This document shows positions 6,451-13,438 of a stretch of DNA of 21,037 nt, one piece after another (the stretch's first letter is position 1; every line of letters starts with the position of its first letter). The stretch comes from a bacterium. Lineage in GTDB: Bacteria > SZUA-79 > Acidulodesulfobacterales > Acidulodesulfobacteraceae. Under the pieces are notes generated by a model. That model was not told the origin of the DNA. It made no database searches and saw only the letters and a list, made by a program, of their open reading frames with translations. Both the position numbers and the translations under genes were made by a program. Location: the NCBI GenBank assembly GCA_021784835.1, contig JAJYHI010000011.1, forward strand, positions 1 through 21,037, written 5' to 3'.

Positions 6451-7881
6451 TCAGTTTCCGTTCCTCCAGAAATTCCTGTTTCCCGAATCGCGTATAAATA
6501 CTGTAAGCGCCCTTAATTCCTCTTTATTCAGCTTAAACGCCGGCATAGCGTTAGATTTATATCCGAGAAGTTTGGAAACTTCTTTCGGGTCGGCAATCTG
6601 GGCTTTGATTTCATCGTCGGTTAAACGTCCGGCTATATATGAAAAAGAGGGGCCTATCGATTCCAGCGTAGGATTATGACACCCCCAGCAGTAGGTAAAA
6701 TAAACCTCTTCTCCGAGGAGAGCGGCTTTGTTTTTTCTTTGAGAGTTCACATAATTATATTCTCCCTCGGCGCCGTCAGCCGGTATATTCTTAATTATTT
6801 TTAAAGAGTTCGTATTTATAACCGCAATTTCTCCTTCTTTTCCGTAATCGCTAACATATGCAAGCTTTTCGTTTCCCGAAAACTGTGTATCTATTGCATG
6901 GCCGCCCTTTTTTAAGGCGAGCTTTTTAATTTTAAAATTATCCTTATTTATAAGGACTAAACCGCCTGAGCCGTTATTTGCCCAGAGATATTTCGTATAA
7001 GGTTCGGTTTTTACGAAAAACCCGGAGCCTCCCGTATATATATTTCTAATGAATTTCCAATCGTACATGCGCCATACCGAAACATACGGCTTCGTCAGGT
7101 CGGCCATGGCAAAATAAAATCTGCCTTTATGGAACCAGAATGCCGCTTCGGCAGGATGGTGTACGTCTTCCGGTTTATGGGAATATACAATTTTATGGGT
7201 TTTGAAGTCGAAAACGTTAAGGCCGGCGTTTTTAAAGAAAGTCCCGACTGCATATTCGCCTAAAGGATCGACGAAAAAATCACGAAAAGGAATGGGGGTT
7301 TTATAATAAGACGCTTTTAACGTATCGGTATTCAGTATGCCGATAACGGGCTTATGCATAAAAGAAAATACTGCTTCGTTATTTCCGAATAATCCGTATA
7401 TTGCGCTTATCCGGTGTTTTAACGGTATTATCTTTACCGGTTTAAGATTCTTAGAACTTAACACGACGATAGACTCCGGCAGGCGGCAGGCGGCTAAGAC
7501 GTACCTGCCGCCTTCGGAAAGAGAAATATTTCTTAAATAACGGCATGCTCTAATTTTGTAAGACAATTTTTTGCCATAAAAATCATACTTGCCTACATAA
7601 CCGGCGGTTGACGAAAGATATAAATATCTTCCCGAAGGAGAATATTTCAAGCCTCCGCGAATATTGCCGAAACTAAACTTGTTTAATATTTTCGACCTTC
7701 TCATTATCCAGACCTTCCCCGTTCCGTCGCAGGCGACCGCCGTAAGATTTTTTACGTTTACGGGTCTATCGTTATGCTTATGTTTAAAGACGATTCCGCC
7801 GCCGGCATTTACATGGGAAGAAAACAGCGTAAAAAAAGCAAAAAAAACCGCCGCCGTTATTATTATAACCAATTTTATCAT
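6451..7881 (-). CDS. NirN-like d1-type propeller with a C-terminal cytochrome c domain (inverted order)
   Basis: 476 residues. A signal peptide (about 1-26, ending VNA) is followed by a d1-type beta-propeller (about 35-380) with the repeat style of NirS/NirN, for example GGLKYSPSGRYLYLS and RNISLSEGGRYVLAACRLPE. A class I cytochrome c domain follows (about 388-470) with Cys398-Trp-Gly-Cys401-His402 and a likely axial Met446 (SNAMPAF). In NirS and NirN the cytochrome c is N-terminal, so the order here is reversed. By alignment to the NirS in this window, the proximal His is replaced by Gly (near residue 77) and one distal His by Arg200, while His241/His242 correspond to the other distal His. 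It may take the place of NirN (final d1 dehydrogenation) and/or NirC (electron acceptor). No strong ribosome site is visible. Function is inferred. Confidence 0.7.
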   Translation of the reverse strand: MIKLVIIITAAVFFAFFTLFSSHVNAGGGIVFKHKHNDRPVNVKNLTAVACDGTGKVWIMRRSKILNKFSFGNIRGGLKYSPSGRYLYLSSTAGYVGKYDFYGKKLSYKIRACRYLRNISLSEGGRYVLAACRLPESIVVLSSKNLKPVKIIPLKHRISAIYGLFGNNEAVFSFMHKPVIGILNTDTLKASYYKTPIPFRDFFVDPLGEYAVGTFFKNAGLNVFDFKTHKIVYSHKPEDVHHPAEAAFWFHKGRFYFAMADLTKPYVSVWRMYDWKFIRNIYTGGSGFFVKTEPYTKYLWANNGSGGLVLINKDNFKIKKLALKKGGHAIDTQFSGNEKLAYVSDYGKEGEIAVINTNSLKIIKNIPADGAEGEYNYVNSQRKNKAALLGEEVYFTYCWGCHNPTLESIGPSFSYIAGRLTDDEIKAQIADPKEVSKLLGYKSNAMPAFKLNKEELRALTVFIRDSGNRNFWRNGN

Positions 7882-7887
7882 AAAACT

Positions 7888-7971
7888 TTACGCCGTCTTA
7901 AACATCCTTACCATATTGGACAAATCCAAAGCCATTCTCGCAAGCTCTTCCGAAGAGGCTATGACCTGCAT
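7888..7971 (-). other. 27-codon in-frame mini-ORF resembling a chemoreceptor (MCP) C-terminal tail
   Basis: The reading frame of nirJ continues past its TAA (7975-7977) with one AAA codon, then an ATG at 7971 and 26 further codons to TAA at 7888-7890. The peptide begins MQVIASSEELARMALDLS and ends NMVRMFKTA, which follows the usual MCP tail pattern (a.s.eLa..a..L...v..Fk). It stops 6 bp before the NirN-like start. It is most likely a relic of a methyl-accepting chemotaxis gene, but it could be translated and couple nirJ to the next gene. Confidence 0.45.
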
Positions 7972-7974
7972 TTT

Positions 7975-9078
7975 TTAATTTTTAACATAGCACGACGGGT
8001 CTTCGGCAAAATAATCGTTGTAAATACCGTATGCTCTTGCCCTCGAGCCTCCGTTGCAGATATCGAGATATCCGCAGGAAGCGCACCGCCCTTTTAAAAA
8101 CCTTTTTCTGTCTCTAAGTTTTGCAAACAGCTGGTCATGAATATAAATTTCGCTTATATCGTCATATTTAATATTGCCCGCCCTGTACTCGTAAAACGGG
8201 TCGGGTTTGATAAAACCCTCATAATCGATATTGATAAGCCTGACTCCCGCCTGATTTCCGCCCCAGCGCGCCAATTTTTTATACAATTTATCTTTTAAAT
8301 TAGGATACTTGTCTTCGAATACGCCTAACAAAATTACCGCCTCTTCTTCGCTGTTGCCGGTTACTATATCTAATTTTTCGCCTTTTTCTATCAGTTCTAT
8401 TGCCGTATTTACGATTTTTTTTGAAATTTCCGCATACCGACCGGCGTCTAAATCGTCATAAAATGCGCCTTTGCCCGAATATACAAGATGCGATATATAT
8501 ACTTTTGGAACTTTAAACTTTAAAGCTAAGTCTATAAAATAATCTAATTTATCGCAATTAAATTTCGTCAGCGAGAACCTGAGTCCTGCCTTAACGCCAT
8601 TTTCTATACATAAGTTAACCGCATTAACCGCTTTTTTAAACGACCCCTCTATGCCTCTGAATTTATCGTGGGTTTCTTCGTCGCCGTCAAGGCTTATTCC
8701 TACGTAATCGAAGTCGTCTTTAACAGCTTTTATATTGCCGCCGTTTATTAAAGTGCCGTTCGACGAAAGGGAAACCATGATGCTTTCGCTTTTTAAAGCT
8801 TTTGCGATATCGAATATATCGTTCCTCAATAGCGGCTCCCCTCCGGACAATATAACCGATTTTATCCCCATTTTTTTTAAGGAAGGGATAGTTCTAATTA
8901 TAACATCGGAAGATAAACCCGTTTCGTTAAATTTATTCGACCGGTTATAGCAGTGGCGGCAGGTTAAATTGCATTTGCCGGTGATATTCCATATTAAAAT
9001 TTTTGCATCGGCGGGCGTTGAAGTTCTTTCGGGAATATCTTCAAAAGTCTTTTTAATAAGACCCGTAATTCTTAACAT
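7975..9078 (-). CDS. nirJ: NirJ, radical SAM protein of heme d1 biosynthesis
   Basis: 367 residues. The radical SAM site Cys36-x3-Cys40-x2-Cys43 (GKCNLTCRHCY) is followed by LSGGEPLLR (SAM-binding GGE motif) and the usual half-barrel repeats. The C-terminus carries a second cluster motif, Cys332-x2-Cys335-x5-Cys341 with Cys363 (CASCGYLDICNGG, then DPSCY), typical of SPASM-like NirJ/AhbD proteins. NirJ replaces two propionates of the siroheme-derived precursor with keto groups on the way to d1. The start ATG at 9078 is preceded by AGAAGG. It lies between nirS and the NirN-like gene, in keeping with nir clusters. AhbC/AhbD-type heme enzymes are close relatives, but the context favours NirJ. Confidence 0.88.
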   Translation of the reverse strand: MLRITGLIKKTFEDIPERTSTPADAKILIWNITGKCNLTCRHCYNRSNKFNETGLSSDVIIRTIPSLKKMGIKSVILSGGEPLLRNDIFDIAKALKSESIMVSLSSNGTLINGGNIKAVKDDFDYVGISLDGDEETHDKFRGIEGSFKKAVNAVNLCIENGVKAGLRFSLTKFNCDKLDYFIDLALKFKVPKVYISHLVYSGKGAFYDDLDAGRYAEISKKIVNTAIELIEKGEKLDIVTGNSEEEAVILLGVFEDKYPNLKDKLYKKLARWGGNQAGVRLINIDYEGFIKPDPFYEYRAGNIKYDDISEIYIHDQLFAKLRDRKRFLKGRCASCGYLDICNGGSRARAYGIYNDYFAEDPSCYVKN

Positions 9079-9125
9079 TTATAATCGCCTTCTTTTATAT
9101 TTATATATGTTAATGAAGATAACAT
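9072..9125 (-). other. Candidate leader peptide (17 codons) overlapping the nirJ start
   Basis: On the minus strand an ATG at 9125 lies just after a very strong ribosome site (GGGAGGAGG). It encodes MLSSLTYINIKEGDYKC and then TAA; the stop overlaps the first codons of nirJ in another frame. The strong ribosome site lies within the 3' arm of a hairpin. This would allow coupled translation of nirJ, but a leader of this size can arise by chance. Confidence 0.35.
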
Positions 9126-9126
9126 T

Positions 9127-9172
9127 AAGCCTCCTCCCTTTTATTCGACCATGGGGGGGAAGGAGGAGGCTT
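9127..9172. terminator. Strong 11-bp hairpin between nirS and nirJ
   Basis: AAGCCTCCTCC (9127-9137) and GGAGGAGGCTT (9162-9172) form a perfect 11-bp GC-rich stem with a 24-nt loop. On the minus (nir) strand it is not followed by a U-run, so it is more likely an mRNA-stabilising or translation-controlling structure than a full terminator. On the plus strand it is followed by TTTT and has the form of an intrinsic terminator. Confidence 0.55.
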
Positions 9173-9208
9173 TTGTTGAACGTCGCTGCTGCACTGCAAA
9201 AATCTTTT

Positions 9209-10822
9209 TTATTTTTCGCTACAGCCGTGAAAAGACCTGTCGCCTACGTTAAACTGTCCCGTTGGAGTGACCAATCCTTTAATGACCTTTACTTTTTTAA
9301 GCGTTCTCGAATTATAAATTACAAGTTCGCCTTTTTTAGCCCATTCGCTTATCATAACGTATTTCCCGTTGCATGAAAATTCTGGATGAAGCGCAATGGG
9401 TCCTTTTTCCGGAACGAGAATTTTTACCACTTTAAACGGAGGTTTTTTGCTTATAACGTATATTTCGTCGTGTTTTTTCCCTGCAAAGACGTTATCCGCC
9501 CATACGTAAGGGTAGCCGGGATAGGTTCTTTCGAATAAGCTCGGCCCCGCTGTCTTGACGGTTTTTAAAACATGCCAGGGTTTGCCTATCTCAAAAATAC
9601 TCATGCCGTTGGCAAAAATATGCATTGTAGCGCATACTTCTCTTCCGCTTTTAAGATTCCAGCAGGCTCCGGGTCCTACATGGGCTCCTTTTCCTACAAA
9701 CATTTTTGATGCAATTTTATCGGTTTTTAAATCTATAGCGGTTATCGTTCCCGTCGCCATTCCGGTAACAAGCAGATATCTGCCGGTTTTGTCGATATAC
9801 GCGTCATGAAGTATCTTTCCTACGCCTTTGATTTTGGCAATAATCGGAAACGGCGGTTTTGTTTTAATAATCCATACCTGGCCGGCATCCTTAAGGGCGA
9901 TTGCAAAAACGCCGTATTTATGGGAATACACCGTAGCCGCCACTCTTGAGCTTAACCGCTTGCCGTTCGGACCTGTTACGTTGTTAGTGTGTATTACTTT
10001 TAGCGGCTGTAAAGTTTTGCCCGATACTACTACAGCCTGATACGGCAAATAACAGCCCGTTAAAACGTATCTGCCGTTATAGGTAGGGTCCACGCCCCTT
10101 GAATCCAGACAGGTCTTTGTGCTTGCAACGACTTTTAAATTATACATATCTATTTTATCTAAAACGCCGTTTCTTGCGATAGCATACCCGAATTCGCCGT
10201 TATGGGTATATTTAATTTCATGGGTTGCAAAGCCTATCGGTATCTGTTTTATAATCGTCCAGTTGTCTCCGTCGATAAACGCTCCCTTGGAAATGTTTTT
10301 TTCGACTACAAAAAATATATTGCCGAGCCTGTTTTTATAAACGGGTTTATCGGGATATAACGTAGCCGGAGTTATAGTTTTAACGGACGATTTAATTTGT
10401 TTCATACCCCATACCGGAGTTTTTCCCGCCGGAACGGTTTTTATATACCGCGCTATTAAAGCGATATCTTTACTGCTCAGTTTTCCTTTCCACGAAGGCA
10501 TTGCCGTTCCCTTAAAGCCGTTCTTAATAAAACCTTCGACCATCGAAAGCTTTGTGAAAGAAAGCGTCTCGGGTAAAAGTGCCGGACCTATAATGCCGGT
10601 TCTATTAGTGCCGTGGCAGGATGCGCAGTTATTTAAAAATATTTTTTTTGCCTTTTCTATCTTGGTTTTATTGAGAGGCTTTAACCCGCCCGCCCATCTT
10701 GCATCGTAAGTTGCCGTATTTTTGTAAGAATATGAATCGGTTAAAGTGAAATTTAAGATTAACCCCGTTGCCGTTAAAACTAAAATAAAAAAAATAGATA
10801 AAAACTTTGCTTTTAACATCAC
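9209..10822 (-). CDS. nirS: Cytochrome cd1 nitrite reductase NirS
   Basis: 537 residues. A signal segment (about 3-24) is followed by a cytochrome c domain with Cys66-Ala-Ser-Cys69-His70 and axial Met108 (GTAMPSW). An eight-bladed d1 propeller then covers about 160-530. Key d1 residues can be matched to Pseudomonas NirS: proximal His201 (GFATHEIKYT) and both distal histidines, His339 (ILHDAYID) and His381 (KGAHVGPGA). The C-terminus VTPTGQFNV also matches. NirS reduces nitrite to NO in the periplasm and needs d1 heme, whose tailoring genes follow it. Retention of all three histidines argues for a true nitrite reductase and against NirN. The listed first codon is GTG; an ATG at 10819 with AAGGAGG 9 nt upstream is the better start. 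It follows the chaperone gene by about 39 bp, in operon with the molybdoenzyme. Confidence 0.92.
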   Translation of the reverse strand: MMLKAKFLSIFFILVLTATGLILNFTLTDSYSYKNTATYDARWAGGLKPLNKTKIEKAKKIFLNNCASCHGTNRTGIIGPALLPETLSFTKLSMVEGFIKNGFKGTAMPSWKGKLSSKDIALIARYIKTVPAGKTPVWGMKQIKSSVKTITPATLYPDKPVYKNRLGNIFFVVEKNISKGAFIDGDNWTIIKQIPIGFATHEIKYTHNGEFGYAIARNGVLDKIDMYNLKVVASTKTCLDSRGVDPTYNGRYVLTGCYLPYQAVVVSGKTLQPLKVIHTNNVTGPNGKRLSSRVAATVYSHKYGVFAIALKDAGQVWIIKTKPPFPIIAKIKGVGKILHDAYIDKTGRYLLVTGMATGTITAIDLKTDKIASKMFVGKGAHVGPGACWNLKSGREVCATMHIFANGMSIFEIGKPWHVLKTVKTAGPSLFERTYPGYPYVWADNVFAGKKHDEIYVISKKPPFKVVKILVPEKGPIALHPEFSCNGKYVMISEWAKKGELVIYNSRTLKKVKVIKGLVTPTGQFNVGDRSFHGCSEK

Positions 10823-10861
10823 CTACTACCTCCTTCTTTAAAATAAATTAAGTTTACGACA

Positions 10862-11506
10862 TTAAATTTTACAAAATTTTGCGTCCTTCAATATCTGCAT
10901 ATCGGTTTCTATAAATTCCTGAGCGAAATCGGATATCCGCGCGTAAAATTTTAGCTCCGAAAATCGGCTTAACTTATCTTTTACGTTTTTTATAAAATTA
11001 TGAAGATGCCGGTTTAAAAAATCCGACTGGGCATCAAGAATCCGGCATATTTTTTCTTCTTCTCCCGCTTCGATGCATTTTAAATGCAAATGCGTTAAAT
11101 AATACATAAATTCAAATTCAATGGCTATCGAATCGGGCAGTTCATTCGGCGGCAGATTCAAGCCGAAATTTTTATAAAAACCCTTAAGCTCGAGCAAAAG
11201 ATTAGATATGCCTGATTTTTCCTCCATATATTCGCCTTCCCTAAGATGACACCCGTTTTTTTTATAAACCACGTCGAAATATGACGTATATGCTATCTGC
11301 ATTTTTTCTTTCGGAGGAATATCGTCAAAAAATCCGAAACGTTCGTCCTTTTCTTTAAGATATTTAAGCGGACTATTCGTTATTGCATAGTAAGTTTCGT
11401 CGTCAGGATATGAAAATGCTTTACTTAAAAAATTGTACGATATCAGCCTTAAATTTGCCGTGTCATTTTGTTCTTTAAAATACTGTTCCATAAATAACCG
11501 CCTCAA
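10862..11506 (-). CDS. TorD/NarJ-type molybdoenzyme chaperone (D protein)
   Basis: Up to 214 residues, predicted cytoplasmic and all-helical. The family signature is seen as LPDSIAIEFEFMYYLTHLHLKC (about residues 122-143; the usual form is E.PDHLavELeFm.yL), and the N-terminal part has FLSKAFSYPDDETYY. These proteins bind the Tat signal or apo-form of the catalytic subunit during cofactor loading. The gene overlaps or abuts the end of the C-subunit gene. The longest frame begins with TTG at 11506, overlapping the C stop by 4 bp. The ATG at 11491 (residue 6), with GAGG 9 nt before it, is the more likely start. Gene order A-B-C-D resembles ebdABCD, rather than the A-B-D-C of ser/clr. Confidence 0.82.
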   Translation of the reverse strand: MRRLFMEQYFKEQNDTANLRLISYNFLSKAFSYPDDETYYAITNSPLKYLKEKDERFGFFDDIPPKEKMQIAYTSYFDVVYKKNGCHLREGEYMEEKSGISNLLLELKGFYKNFGLNLPPNELPDSIAIEFEFMYYLTHLHLKCIEAGEEEKICRILDAQSDFLNRHLHNFIKNVKDKLSRFSELKFYARISDFAQEFIETDMQILKDAKFCKI

Positions 11507-12195
11507 TTTATTTTAATCGGAAACCAGTAAGACACCGATTTTTTCATGGCGCGTTCATGGTCTGACCCGTCCCAGACTCCTACTGCCGTATAATAAACAT
11601 TACCGCGCTTAAGCATTGCGCCGTTCTTATCGTTTAAAGGCCTTGAAAACTCGACGTTCCAGTAGCCGTTCTTCCACTTTGCCTCTTGACGCAAAGACGG
11701 GTCCGGGGAAACCGTCAGAGTCCCCATTCCGCCGGAAACAAGATTTTCCGCGTAGCCGTTCTTAAAATTTGCCCTCCAGTGCCAGATATTTACTTCGTTT
11801 TTGGGGCCGCTTCCCCCCATGCATATAGGGGGGAGATAGCCTTTTACGGGGGAGAGAGGGAAAGCTACCGCCGCGCCGTCCGCAAACATATCCGGCGACT
11901 TTATCTTAAAAACGGGGCTGGAATCGCGCCATTTCAACTTGAAATATATCCTGCCGCGGACGACCATGGCCTTAAAATAAGCTTTTTTTACCGCATACGT
12001 CATTATATTGAGCGGAACGGCTTTCTGCGCCGCCTTGCGCCATACGGCCGACATCGGCAAAACCCTGCCGGCAAAATTTATGTTATTTATGGCATAAATC
12101 TGCCCGCATTGGGCTTCCTTCGGTAAAAACATTATATAAAACGAAACGAGAAAAACGGTTAAAAAAGAAAGCAAAAACAATTTCCTATTTTTCAT
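11503..12195 (-). CDS. Heme-b binding C subunit (ethylbenzene dehydrogenase/SerC type)
   Basis: 230 residues. A signal peptide (about 5-30) precedes an EB_dh-type beta-sandwich domain. The hallmark ICMGGSGPKNEVNIWHWRA contains Met126, the likely heme-b ligand by comparison with EbdC, followed by KWKNGYWNVEFSRPL, the second family block that leads to the Lys-ligand area. In this family the C subunit is periplasmic and passes electrons between the iron-sulfur subunit and soluble or membrane carriers. It replaces the membrane NarI-type subunit, which is absent here. The ribosome site AAAGGAGG precedes the ATG. The length agrees with SerC, ClrC and EbdC (about 214-240 residues). Confidence 0.82.
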   Translation of the reverse strand: MKNRKLFLLSFLTVFLVSFYIMFLPKEAQCGQIYAINNINFAGRVLPMSAVWRKAAQKAVPLNIMTYAVKKAYFKAMVVRGRIYFKLKWRDSSPVFKIKSPDMFADGAAVAFPLSPVKGYLPPICMGGSGPKNEVNIWHWRANFKNGYAENLVSGGMGTLTVSPDPSLRQEAKWKNGYWNVEFSRPLNDKNGAMLKRGNVYYTAVGVWDGSDHERAMKKSVSYWFPIKIN

Positions 12196-12244
12196 CTGGA
12201 GCGACCTCCTTTAATATTTATAATTTAAAACCCTTAAGCCGATA

Positions 12245-13411
12245 TCATTTCGGCGCTTCGGGAAGGGTTTTTTCATAAAGATACCTGTTCATAGATGCAA
12301 TCTCTTTTTTATTTAAATGCAGATATCCTTTTCTTTCGTAAACGGCTCCGAAAGCCGCGCCTTTGGAATAAATCAGCTGGAATAACTGCCTCTGTTCGAG
12401 GCCGAACATATCCATAAGTTCCGATTTTTTTCCGCTCCGTACATTTTCGATTTCTTTTAATAATACGCTGTGGGAATAAGCGACTCTGGAGACTCCGCCG
12501 AACAGCGAACCTAAATATTCCATAGGAATCTTTCTTTCGTCCGAAAGCGAACCGTCTTCGTTTATTTTAAACGGGCTCAGCGGCGGAATATAATATATAT
12601 TCGGATTCGTTCCGTATTCCGGATGCAGAGGCAAAGCGACCTTGAACTCATTAATCAACCTGTATATGCTGCCGTTTTTATCGTCAACCGCCCCGACGAA
12701 CATAACCCTTCCCGGACACTGCGCGGCGCAGGCGTTTGCTACGCCCTTTTCGACCCTAGGAAAACAGAAGATGCACTTCTGGGAGGTATTCGTTATCTCG
12801 TTAAAATATATTTTTTTATAAGGACACGCCTCCATACAAAACCTGTATCCCCTGCATCTTTCCTGGTCTATAAGGACTATGCCGTCTTCCTGCCTTTTAT
12901 ATACCGCGTGCCGCGGACAAGCGGCTACGCAGGCGGGGTCGGTGCAGTGGTTGCAGAGCCTCGGAAGATAGAAATAATAATTATCGTCGGGATTTTCGCC
13001 GCGTCCGACATCCTCGTCCCAGTTTGCGCCCCAGTTAAGATGCTCTCCTTCGGGCGGAACGGTAACTTTACCTGCGGCTTCATTATACATTTCCCCTTCG
13101 AATAATCCTTTTTTATAGTCGTATCTTGCCGCGCTTCCGTAAGCATCCGCGGGCGGAATTTCGCCTTTTTTAAGTCCGGGCGAGGATGCGCCGAGAGGAG
13201 GTTTTCTTTTATCCCCCTTAAAATCCGGCTTCCATCCGCCTCCGTAACTTTCCCAGTTTTTCGGATAACCGTGTCCCGGTCTTGTTTCTACGTTTCTCCA
13301 GTGCATATGGCGCATGCCTTCATGCTTCGTCCATAAGTTATTGCAGGCAACGACGCAGGTCTGACATCCCAGACATTTATTAAGATCCAATACCATTCCA
13401 TATTGTCCCAT
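12245..13411 (-). CDS. Iron-sulfur B subunit of a type-II DMSO-reductase-family enzyme
   Basis: 388 residues without a signal peptide; it is presumably exported together with the Tat-carrying A subunit. Four ferredoxin-like Cys groups are visible: Cys13/16/19/23, Cys153/156/161/165, Cys186/Tyr189/Cys192/Cys196 and Cys213/216/228/232. In the third group (RCRGYRFCMEACPYKK) Tyr stands where a fourth Cys would be, the usual sign of a [3Fe-4S] cluster in NarH, SerB and NxrB. So three [4Fe-4S] and one [3Fe-4S] cluster are expected. An insert at residues 40-145 separates the first and second groups, making it longer than SerB/ClrB (about 330) and shorter than NarH (about 510). The ribosome site ACGAGG lies before ATG at 13411, 27 bp after the A gene. 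Confidence 0.9.
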   Translation of the reverse strand: MGQYGMVLDLNKCLGCQTCVVACNNLWTKHEGMRHMHWRNVETRPGHGYPKNWESYGGGWKPDFKGDKRKPPLGASSPGLKKGEIPPADAYGSAARYDYKKGLFEGEMYNEAAGKVTVPPEGEHLNWGANWDEDVGRGENPDDNYYFYLPRLCNHCTDPACVAACPRHAVYKRQEDGIVLIDQERCRGYRFCMEACPYKKIYFNEITNTSQKCIFCFPRVEKGVANACAAQCPGRVMFVGAVDDKNGSIYRLINEFKVALPLHPEYGTNPNIYYIPPLSPFKINEDGSLSDERKIPMEYLGSLFGGVSRVAYSHSVLLKEIENVRSGKKSELMDMFGLEQRQLFQLIYSKGAAFGAVYERKGYLHLNKKEIASMNRYLYEKTLPEAPK

Positions 13412-13438
13412 AATTTTTACCTCGTTTTAACTTTTTAG

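Noticed and set aside
9127..9172. Hairpin as the end of the operon after nirS
   Set aside because: On the coding strand there is no U-run after the stem, and nirJ, the NirN-like gene and nirF follow in order; a regulatory or stabilising stem fits better.
9209..10822. NirS being a NirN paralog
   Set aside because: The N-terminal heme c and all three d1-site histidines characteristic of the nitrite reductase are present.
11686..12126. Plus-strand open frame of 146 codons
   Set aside because: It lies entirely antisense to the heme-b C subunit and has no family signature or ribosome site.
12623..13105. Plus-strand open frame of 160 codons
   Set aside because: It is antisense to the Cys-rich B subunit, has no ribosome site, and reflects the codon bias of the real gene.
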